A stretch of DNA of 25,738 nucleotides from DATJUF01 sp035524095 (GTDB taxonomy: Bacteria; Desulfobacterota; Binatia; Binatales; Binataceae). This document shows, piece by piece, positions 15,924 through 21,996 of the stretch. Numbering within the stretch: position 1 is the stretch's first letter; each line of letters begins with the position of its first letter. The notes under the pieces are model-generated. The model saw only the letters and a list, made by a program, of their open reading frames with translations. It was not told where the DNA came from and did no database searches. Made by a program: the position numbers and the translations under genes. Location of the stretch: NCBI GenBank assembly GCA_035524095.1, contig DATKPK010000164.1, positions 1 to 25,738 of the forward strand, in the 5' to 3' direction.

Positions 15924-17660
15924 ATGGGGGGAATGTGGTGTGGTGCAGGGACGCTAGCGATCGCTGATGCGAGCGAAGGGCCTGGAATAAGAGACGCGGC
16001 CAGGGCCAGAGAGAAGTCACAAGACCCGCGACTGGCCTGTTTCTGGCTGAAGGGATTGAGTTCCGCCGCTATCACTACGATTGCCATCGTGTTCGCGAGT
16101 GCGCCGGCGGCCGAGGCACACCCTAAGCCGCCGCCGGCATGGGCTAAAGCCGCGATCGCGCAGGCTCAAGTGACCCTGCCGCCCAGCGTCTTTTTCGATG
16201 GTGGCCAGATACCGACGTTCTTGCCACAAACAGAAATCGGCCTCGACGAGGCCGGCACCGTCGAGAACTATCTGCCGAACAATCCGAACGGGTTCATTAC
16301 CACTGGCAACGCTTTCTTCACCGCCGCGGGAATCACCGCGAACGGACGCTCCTGTATAACCTGCCATCAGCCACCCACCGGATGGAGCGTGACGCCGGCT
16401 AATATCAAGCAGCGTTTCATCGCTACTAACGGGACCGACCCCGTATTCGCTCCGGTTGATGGCATGAATTGCCCCGACGATGCAGCGACGGCCACCACGC
16501 CGGCCGCCAAAGCCGCGGCTTCCAGCCTGCTGCTCAACAAGGGGTTATTCCGGATCTTCTTGCCGGTTCCGACGGTACAGGACTGCACCCCTGGCGCCTT
16601 CAAAACCTGCACCAACGGCGCCCCGGCGCAGTTTACCGTAGAGGTTCTCAACGATCCTTATGGATGCGAAAACAGCACCACTTATGGCGTAAACGCCTCG
16701 ACTCCTATTATCTCCGTCTATCGGCGCCCGTTGCCCTCGACGAATCTCAGGTTCGTTACCAACGCAGCTGGCAATATCATGTGGGATGGCCGAGAGGCGA
16801 CCCTCGAGACTCAGGCGAGCGACGCAACTCAAGTTCACGGCCAGGCAGCAGCTCCGCCGACTACCGCCCAAATCGACCAGATGGTGCAATTTGAAGGCGG
16901 TGATCCCACCCTCCCTGGTGGTGGAGTTTTTACCGCTCAGAACACCTACTTGCCCGCGGGTAACCTGACTTCGTATGACGGCGCGACCGGCGGCCCGATA
17001 CCGCTCGTTACCGATCCGACGGGCCTGAAGGGAGATCCCGGTTCCCCTGACAACGATGTCTTTACGATGTACCAGCCGTGGTCATTGATTACTGCAACCG
17101 ACCCGGTCGACGTGCAGCGCGAAGCGATTGCAGCAGGCGAAGATATCTTCAACAATTTCGAATTCACGATTTCAGGTGTTGCCGGCCTCAATGATGTCTC
17201 GCGCAAGTCCGAACCCAATGGTGGGCCTTTGATCGGAGGCACCTGTTCGGAATGTCATAACCAGGTCTACAGCGGCAGCGACAGCGCGAAGGGTGCCGAA
17301 CACAATATAGGCCTGACCGGCGACCATCCTGATGCCGCGCCGCCGACGCCGGACCTGCCTTTATTTGCCTTGACCTGCACCAGCGGCGAATACGAAACCG
17401 AGACCGGTATTCAGGACGTAACTACGCCGGTCACCTTCATCACCAACGACCCAGGCGTAGCGACGATTAGCGGCCTTTGCTTCGATATAGGCAAGACCAA
17501 AGTGCCGGTCCTGCGCGGATTGGCCTCGCGCGCGCCGTATTTCCATAACGGCTCGGCGCCGACCCTTCTCGATGTCGTGAATTTCTACGACAACCGGTTT
17601 AATATCGGCTTCACCGACGAGCAGAAGCTAGACCTCGTGAGCTTCCTCGAAACGCTCTAG
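15924..17660 (+). CDS. Di-heme cytochrome c, MauG / cytochrome c peroxidase-like
   Basis: This 578-aa exported protein has two heme c attachment motifs, SCITCHQ (Cys144, Cys147, His148) and TCSECHNQ (Cys441, Cys444, His445). Between them is IMWDGREATLETQASDATQV, the WDGR segment typical of the MauG/CcpA superfamily. The C-terminus carries KVPVLRGLASRAPYFHNGSA and a final helical EEQKLDLVSFLETL-like stretch, again canonical. It may be a periplasmic peroxidase or a MauG-type oxidase; the substrate is unknown. The start is well supported: AGGAGGGG lies five bases before ATG 15924. The hydrophobic export segment does not begin until about residue 43 (cleavage near AEAHP), so there is an unusually long charged N-terminal region. 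Several additional Cys (183, 221, 229, 248) may form disulfides. A TPR gene follows. Confidence 0.88.
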   Translation: MGGMWCGAGTLAIADASEGPGIRDAARAREKSQDPRLACFWLKGLSSAAITTIAIVFASAPAAEAHPKPPPAWAKAAIAQAQVTLPPSVFFDGGQIPTFLPQTEIGLDEAGTVENYLPNNPNGFITTGNAFFTAAGITANGRSCITCHQPPTGWSVTPANIKQRFIATNGTDPVFAPVDGMNCPDDAATATTPAAKAAASSLLLNKGLFRIFLPVPTVQDCTPGAFKTCTNGAPAQFTVEVLNDPYGCENSTTYGVNASTPIISVYRRPLPSTNLRFVTNAAGNIMWDGREATLETQASDATQVHGQAAAPPTTAQIDQMVQFEGGDPTLPGGGVFTAQNTYLPAGNLTSYDGATGGPIPLVTDPTGLKGDPGSPDNDVFTMYQPWSLITATDPVDVQREAIAAGEDIFNNFEFTISGVAGLNDVSRKSEPNGGPLIGGTCSECHNQVYSGSDSAKGAEHNIGLTGDHPDAAPPTPDLPLFALTCTSGEYETETGIQDVTTPVTFITNDPGVATISGLCFDIGKTKVPVLRGLASRAPYFHNGSAPTLLDVVNFYDNRFNIGFTDEQKLDLVSFLETL

Positions 17661-17668
17661 CCGCGAAC

Positions 17669-17698
17669 GTGCGAGGTGGGCGGCAGCCTGCCTTGCAC
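17669..17698 (+). terminator. Strong hairpin after the di-heme cytochrome gene
   Basis: Eight bases after the stop codon, 30 nt fold into an uninterrupted 13-pair stem (three G-U pairs) with a GGCA loop, from GTGCGAGG at the 5' side to CCTTGCAC at the 3' side. It is followed by a mixed stretch with only a weak TTT. It probably marks or protects the mRNA 3' end and may terminate, but the U tract is poor. Confidence 0.55.
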
Positions 17699-17976
17699 AT
17701 CATTGCTGTTTCAATTCAGACGATCAGTGACTTCTAACGCACCATCGAGTGTACCGTCCGGTGACAAACTGCTAGGTTTTCTTTGCAGTCTGAGAAGAAC
17801 TTTGCGGCTCTAAATCAGCCTTAACATTCTTTGATTTCTCCCATCGCTTAGATTTTCTTCAAGCGAATCGCGGGGTTTCGACTGTCTCTGGAAACCATTC
17901 GAGGATCGTGGTATCGGTTTTGCTCGGGTTCACCCCACGACCGCCTGATTTCTCAACGCGCGTGTCGTGGGCTCAA

Positions 17977-18714
17977 ATGAGATGCTTTAGTCCGCGTGGC
18001 TGCGCAAGCTACGCTGTCACCGTCCTCCTGACCTCGATGCTGATAATCGGCAACGCTGGCTTCGTGCGCGCCGCCGACCCTGAGAATAGCCAGATTTGCG
18101 ACGCGACCGCGGATTACTTCCTCGGAAATGACGACTATCCCGAAGCTGTCCGCCTGCATCGCCTGATTGTTGAACAACGTCCCAATGATGCCCTCGCTCA
18201 TTATCATCTCGGTTACGCCGAGGGCATGATGGGCCAAACCCGTAACGAGCTTGAACAATATCAGACCGCAGCGCTCCTCGGCCTCAAGGATTGGGACCTC
18301 TATCTCAACCTGGGTCGAGTTTATCTGGAACAAGGACGTATCGGACCTGCGACCCAGGCCTTTCAGACGGCGGTAGCGCTCGGACCGGATCACCCTGAAG
18401 GCCATTTCAATCTCGGGCTCGCCTATGAACGGCAGGGAATGTTGGATGCTGCTTCCGTTGAGCTCAACAAGTCGCTGACTCTGGACCCATCGCAGAGCGA
18501 CGCGCGAAATATGCTGGCGCTCGTTGATGCCGAGCAAGGCAATTATTTGGGTGCCCAGAAGATTTGGACTGAGTTGACGCGCTCTGAGCCGAACTTCGCT
18601 CCGGCTCAGGCTAACCTCGCGATTCTCGAGTCAGCGCTGAAGCGGCGCGCCCCTGCTGAGGGTGCGCTAGCAGTTCCGAGCTTCCAATCAGCTTCGGCCC
18701 TGAGTCCTCAATAG
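17977..18714 (+). CDS. Exported TPR-repeat protein
   Basis: This is a 245-aa protein (from ATG 17977) with an N-terminal signal segment (YAVTVLLTSMLIIGNAGFVRA) and about five tetratricopeptide repeats filling the mature part. Examples are AHYHLGYAEGMMGQTRNELE, DLYLNLGRVYLEQGRIGPAT and GHFNLGLAYERQGMLDAASV. TPR solenoids bind other proteins, so this is probably a periplasmic adaptor or assembly factor. It follows the di-heme cytochrome on the same strand after about 300 nt with a strong hairpin between, so joint transcription is uncertain. A GTG at 17908 would add 23 residues; it is less favoured because it pushes the signal inward and its GAGG lies only three bases away. The protein ends 27 nt before a bidirectional terminator. 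Confidence 0.8.
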   Translation: MRCFSPRGCASYAVTVLLTSMLIIGNAGFVRAADPENSQICDATADYFLGNDDYPEAVRLHRLIVEQRPNDALAHYHLGYAEGMMGQTRNELEQYQTAALLGLKDWDLYLNLGRVYLEQGRIGPATQAFQTAVALGPDHPEGHFNLGLAYERQGMLDAASVELNKSLTLDPSQSDARNMLALVDAEQGNYLGAQKIWTELTRSEPNFAPAQANLAILESALKRRAPAEGALAVPSFQSASALSPQ

Positions 18715-18740
18715 AGCCCCCTTAATTGAAGCAAAAGTAA

Positions 18741-18766
18741 AGGCCCAGCGCGATTGCGCCGGGCCT
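18741..18766. terminator. Bidirectional terminator between convergent TPR and Spy-like genes
   Basis: AGGCCC-A-GCGC-GATT-GCGC-C-GGGCCT forms a ten-pair stem with one A/C mismatch. On the plus strand it is followed by CCTTTATT, and on the minus strand by TTACTTTTGC. It lies between the stops at 18714 (plus) and 18800 (minus), where a shared terminator is expected. Confidence 0.75.
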
Positions 18767-18799
18767 CCTTTATTACAGCTATTACAGCCAAATCAGCGG

Positions 18800-19321
18800 C
18801 TATTCCGCGGTTTCTGACGAAGTCGTCGTGCTGGAGCTGCTGCTTCCGCCCCAACCGATGCCGTACTGCTGGAACAACGCCTTACGGCTTGCCGCGTTCT
18901 GCTCCTCCATCGAACGATAGGCGGTCACGAAATTACCCACCTGAGTCCGCTGGCTCGAGCTCAAATTAGCCAGTATAGCCTCGGCGACGGTGACCTTTTG
19001 CTGCAACAGGTTATTCTGCGCCGTTTCAAGCGTTTGCACGTCAGTCTGCACAGCCGAACTGTTGCCGGCGATCAGATCAGTCTCGAGCTGCTGGCGCGCT
19101 GTTTTGACTGCGCTAAAGTCGCTCTTAAGCGCGGCTCCGTTCGCTTCGTAAGCCGCCTTGAACTGATCATGCGTCACATATTGGCGAACGATCATAGGCA
19201 CTAACCCACCGTGGCCATGGCCATGCCCATGGCCAAAGCCCTGAGCATAGGCTATCCCGGCGGTAGCCAATCCCGCTGTCGCGAGTCCAACCACCATAAA
19301 TCTGCTGACTACCTTCTTCAT
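18800..19321 (-). CDS. Spy/CpxP-like periplasmic protein with His-rich N-terminus
   Basis: This 173-aa exported protein has a signal peptide (MKKVVSRFMVVGLATAGLAT, cleavage near AYAQ). The mature protein begins GFGHGHGHGHGG, with four His in alternation, a plausible metal-binding tract. The remainder is nearly all helix with amphipathic heptads, and LSSSQ at about 120-124 resembles the LTxxQ motif of Spy/CpxP proteins. That fold includes periplasmic chaperones and metal sensors such as CnrX. The tail is Ser/Thr-rich (GSSSSSTTTSSE). AAGGAG lies well placed before the ATG. It is the third gene after an ECF sigma and anti-sigma pair, 74 nt behind the latter, so it may be a co-sensor or an effector of that stress response. 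Repeat similarity is weak, and the family call is by motif and fold pattern. Confidence 0.72.
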   Translation of the reverse strand: MKKVVSRFMVVGLATAGLATAGIAYAQGFGHGHGHGHGGLVPMIVRQYVTHDQFKAAYEANGAALKSDFSAVKTARQQLETDLIAGNSSAVQTDVQTLETAQNNLLQQKVTVAEAILANLSSSQRTQVGNFVTAYRSMEEQNAASRKALFQQYGIGWGGSSSSSTTTSSETAE

Positions 19322-19395
19322 TTTGACTTTCTCCTTCTTTTCAAAGAGGCCGCGTAAATGAACCGCGTCCCCAAAACATCCAGTCTTAAAACCTG

Positions 19396-19911
19396 TTAAA
19401 ATGAGCTCGCATCCGCGTCAGTCTCGTCCGTATCCTGGTCGTCAGTCGCCTGCCCTTGATCGCTCACGTCCGAATCCATCAAGTCATCGATGTAGAGACC
19501 GTAGGCGGCGGGAGCTTGCGAGCCCTCACCATCCACCATCGCGACTTGCGTACCGGATCTGCGAGGCGAACTCTGAATGCTCGCTACTGCTGGCGAAAAA
19601 GATGAGCGGAATGCCGAGCCTGTCGCATCAAGGCCGGTCACGCGGCCGCATACGAATGCTGTTACCACCGCCGACGCCGCCAGTGACCATCCCAGCCCTC
19701 GCGGCCATGCACTAGGAAAAGCTAATGCTCGCGGCCGAATCGCGTACGGACCAGGCTGCTTCAATGCCGTGATCAGGGTTTCCATGTCACCCTGGAGGAC
19801 GCGATACTCCCGCGCGCAGCTCAGACAACTTTCGAGATGGGACCGGGCTTCATTGGAACCCTCACCCGCGTGGACTGCTAACAATTCCTTTTCGTTTAGA
19901 CACCGCTTCAT
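19396..19911 (-). CDS. Zinc-finger anti-sigma factor with acidic periplasmic tail
   Basis: This 171-aa membrane protein starts at ATG 19911, overlapping the stop of the upstream sigma gene as ATGA. The longer open frame to 20085 lies inside the sigma gene and is rejected. The cytoplasmic domain has HxxxCxxC (His25, Cys29, Cys32), the zinc-binding anti-sigma motif. A single hydrophobic segment lies at about 71-93 (GLGWSLAASAVVTAFVCGRV). The short outside part ends in a strongly acidic stretch, DDLMDSDVSDQGQATDDQD and beyond, rich in Asp and Glu. It should sequester the ECF factor at the inner membrane and release it on an envelope signal. The acidic tail could bind cations or the His-rich Spy-like neighbour; that part is speculation. 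Confidence 0.84.
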   Translation of the reverse strand: MKRCLNEKELLAVHAGEGSNEARSHLESCLSCAREYRVLQGDMETLITALKQPGPYAIRPRALAFPSAWPRGLGWSLAASAVVTAFVCGRVTGLDATGSAFRSSFSPAVASIQSSPRRSGTQVAMVDGEGSQAPAAYGLYIDDLMDSDVSDQGQATDDQDTDETDADASSF

Positions 19912-20447
19912 AGCGAATGCTCCAGAGCTTTGCGCAAATGGCGTACGGCGCGGAACAGATGCGTCTTGACGCTTCCTTCGGTGAGGCCGAGTGATTTCGC
20001 AACCTCGGCCGTTGACCATCCTTCGATATAACGCAACACGAAGACGTTGCGCTGCTGCGGCTTCAGTGCTCCTAATTGCCGCCAAATTCGCTTCTCGCGT
20101 TCGCGCGTGATCGCTTCGCTCTCGCTCGACCGCGTTGCTGGTGGAGCGACCTCATCGAGATCGGCGTGCTTGCGCAGATACTTCCACCAACCTGAGCGTT
20201 GACGGTCGCGACAAGCATTGACCGCCACTCGTACCAGCCAGGCTTCCATTACCGCGGGTGGTTCTCCGGTTCGCAAATGCTCGAACGCACGTATAAAAAC
20301 TTCCTGAGTGACATCTTCGGCCTCTTCGTTCTCGCGCAGCATCAATCTGCATAAGCCGAGAATCCGTTGGCGATGCGCGCGGAAAATCGCATCATGATCT
20401 GGTTGTCTATAATTCTCGCTATGCAAGAACGTTGGCCGTTGATTCAC
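19908..20447 (-). CDS. ECF-family RNA polymerase sigma factor (second)
   Basis: This sigma-70-like regulator is 179 aa from a GTG at 20447. Region 2 includes HDAIFRAHRQRILGLCRLM and EEAEDVTQEVFIRAFEHL, then EAWLVRVAVNACRDRQR. Region 4 includes LKPQQRNVFVLRYIEGWSTA and the recognition helix LTEGSVKTHLFRAVRHLRKA. The start is debatable. An ATG at 20480 is open but would fall at or before the transcription start predicted from the upstream AACC-N16-CGTC element, whereas GTG 20447 has GGAAAGG seven bases before it. Both versions keep all domains. The gene is coupled by a 4-nt overlap to its anti-sigma gene and is divergent from an RND efflux operon that carries the same promoter pattern. Confidence 0.9.
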   Translation of the reverse strand: MNQRPTFLHSENYRQPDHDAIFRAHRQRILGLCRLMLRENEEAEDVTQEVFIRAFEHLRTGEPPAVMEAWLVRVAVNACRDRQRSGWWKYLRKHADLDEVAPPATRSSESEAITREREKRIWRQLGALKPQQRNVFVLRYIEGWSTAEVAKSLGLTEGSVKTHLFRAVRHLRKALEHSL

Positions 20448-20486
20448 TGTTCTGCCTTTCCAGACGAGCATCTCAGTCATTTGGTT

Positions 20487-20511
20487 GACGCTGACTAGCG
20501 GACTAAGGTTG
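20487..20511 (-). promoter_or_regulatory. ECF-like promoter of the second sigma operon
   Basis: On the minus strand CAACC (20511-20507) is followed after exactly 16 nt by CGTC (20490-20487). AAC-type -35 and CGTC-type -10 elements at this spacing are characteristic of many ECF sigma targets. Transcription would begin near 20480, immediately ahead of the sigma gene, consistent with positive autoregulation. Confidence 0.5.
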
Positions 20512-20575
20512 CATGATGAGGCGGCGAGCGGCCGAGTGCCGGGTAAAGCGGCTTTATGCGGTGGCTAACTAAATC

Positions 20576-20591
20576 TGGACTAGCCAGTCCA
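20576..20591. repeat. Inverted repeat, possible operator
   Basis: TGGACT-AGCC-AGTCCA is a perfect six-base dyad with a 4-nt spacer, near the middle of the divergent region. It could be a binding site for a dimeric repressor of the efflux genes, although no regulator gene other than the sigma factor is adjacent. Its GGACT word recurs in the nearby CTTAGTCCGC decamers. Confidence 0.35.
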
Positions 20592-20692
20592 CAATCTGTG
20601 ATAATTGACGCTCAGGCTTGTGGCTTCGCCCAATATTCAGTGCTCGCGGAACCGCTTCACGCCTCCCGTGAATGAACCGTTCGCTAGTTCGT

Positions 20693-20716
20693 AACCATCT
20701 GGTTGGCGCACTCGTC
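20693..20716 (+). promoter_or_regulatory. ECF-like promoter of the RND efflux operon
   Basis: AACC (20693-20696, within GTAACC) is followed after exactly 16 nt by CGTC (20713-20716), the same pattern and spacing as the promoter facing the sigma gene. Transcription would start near 20723, leaving a leader of about 60 nt before the adaptor ATG. The matching pair is what makes the call credible; a single copy would be weak. Confidence 0.5.
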
Positions 20717-20781
20717 CTTATCTGGATAGGCACGAGATTAGCTTAGTCCGCCAACTATTAGACAGGAACTGGAGGGAATTG

Positions 20782-21996
20782 ATGAATTTGGATACGCCGC
20801 CCACCGAACGGCAATCCACCGAGTTGGATCGTCCGGTCACGATGTCACGGCGGTGGTTTTGGCTCGTCCTCATTGTGATGCTCGCGGTTGGCGGTTATAT
20901 CGTCTTTGGGCGCATTGACGGCCGCGCGCCGGCTGCGGAAACCGCAGCCTCGGCGCACCAAGCGACGGTCCCGGTCGAAATTGCGACGGCTACTACGGGG
21001 GACCTCAATCATTACATCACGGCACTTGGCTCGGTTACGGCCTTCTACACGGTCACGCTGATCCCCCGAATCGCCGGCCAGGTGATGAGCGTTGGATTCA
21101 AAGAAGGCCAGTACGTACAAAAAGGACAATTCCTCATCCAAATCGACCCGCGGCCATATCAAGTTCAACTGGAACAGGCTAATGGTCAACTCGCCAAGGA
21201 CCGCGCAACCCTGCAGATAGACACCCTTACTCTCGAACGTTACAAGACTCTCGTCCAACAACTGGTAATCGCCCGCCAGCAATATGACCAGGAGGCTGCG
21301 ACGGTCAAAGAAGATCAGGCGACGATAATTAGTGATCAGGCGGCCGCGGACGCCATAAAACTCGACCTCGTGTACTGCAGAATTACGTCACCTATTAACG
21401 GGCGAATCGGCCTGCGTCTGGTCGATCCTGGGAATTACGTCCAGCCCACGAGCACCGGCCTCGCGGTAATAACGCAAGTCCAGCCAATCTCAGTAACGTT
21501 CTCGATACCCGAGGATGATATCTCAGAACTGATGGCGGCAATGAATCGGAATCCCAAACTGGTCGTTACCGCTTACGATCGTAGTTTTAATAAGGAGATA
21601 TCGGCCGGGACCCTGCTGGCACTCGATAGTCAGATCAGCCAGACGACCGGTACCCTCGAATTGAAAGCTTTGTTCAATAATACGGACAATAAACTATTTC
21701 CCAACCAATTCGTTAATGTTCGGATGCTGACCAGCACTGAGCCCCATGCGATTTTGATTCCAGTAGCCGCGCTCCAGCGCAACCCTCAAGGCACTTTTGT
21801 CTATGTAGTTAAACCAGACCATAGTGTCGAAACTCGTACTGTGACACCGGGAAGTACGGAGGGTGGACTTGTCGCTATTAAGACCGGTGTCTCCGATGGC
21901 GACGTGGTAGTTACGAGCGGTCTTGATCGGCTGCATCAGGGGTCCAAAGTCGTGCTCCAGATGGCCCAGACTAGCCCTTCCACAAATAATCAGTGA
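20782..21996 (+). CDS. mdtA: RND efflux periplasmic adaptor (MdtA-like)
   Basis: This 404-aa membrane fusion protein links an inner-membrane RND pump to an outer-membrane channel. It has an N-terminal membrane anchor (WFWLVLIVMLAVGGYIVFG). A lipoyl half-motif VTLIPRIAGQVMSVGFKEGQ and IDPRPYQVQLEQANGQLAKD open a coiled-coil hairpin (about 125-205). The second lipoyl half follows with CRITSPINGRIGLRLVDPGN, then the beta-barrel and membrane-proximal domains ending GLDRLHQGSKV. The order and wording follow MdtA of the MdtABC family. The start is the ATG at 20782, six bases after GGAGG; a TTG one codon upstream is also open. Its stop overlaps the pump gene as GTGA. The operon probably responds to the divergent ECF factor. 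Substrates cannot be deduced; MdtABC in E. coli exports bile salts, novobiocin and some metal-linked compounds. Confidence 0.93.
   Translation: MNLDTPPTERQSTELDRPVTMSRRWFWLVLIVMLAVGGYIVFGRIDGRAPAAETAASAHQATVPVEIATATTGDLNHYITALGSVTAFYTVTLIPRIAGQVMSVGFKEGQYVQKGQFLIQIDPRPYQVQLEQANGQLAKDRATLQIDTLTLERYKTLVQQLVIARQQYDQEAATVKEDQATIISDQAAADAIKLDLVYCRITSPINGRIGLRLVDPGNYVQPTSTGLAVITQVQPISVTFSIPEDDISELMAAMNRNPKLVVTAYDRSFNKEISAGTLLALDSQISQTTGTLELKALFNNTDNKLFPNQFVNVRMLTSTEPHAILIPVAALQRNPQGTFVYVVKPDHSVETRTVTPGSTEGGLVAIKTGVSDGDVVVTSGLDRLHQGSKVVLQMAQTSPSTNNQ

Larger units (their letters stand above)
20448..20781. promoter_or_regulatory. Divergent control region, ECF sigma operon / RND efflux operon
   Basis: No gene was found here. 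The region contains two matching ECF-like promoters listed separately and an inverted repeat TGGACT-AGCC-AGTCCA (20576-20591). It also has a decamer CTTAGTCCGC present once in each orientation (minus strand 20507-20498, plus strand 20742-20751), each close to one of the two operons. A second AACC-containing word, GGAACC at 20648-20653, has no good -10 at the right distance. The layout suggests shared control of both operons. Confidence 0.6.

Noticed and set aside
19912..20085. 58-codon N-terminal extension of the second anti-sigma gene
   Set aside because: It lies wholly within the sigma gene, is Arg-rich, and the ATGA overlap at 19908-19911 gives a natural start with the zinc-finger domain directly after it.
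20648..20674. GGAACC as an additional ECF -35 upstream of the efflux operon
   Set aside because: No CGTC or similar -10 lies 15-17 nt downstream, unlike the AACC at 20693-20696.
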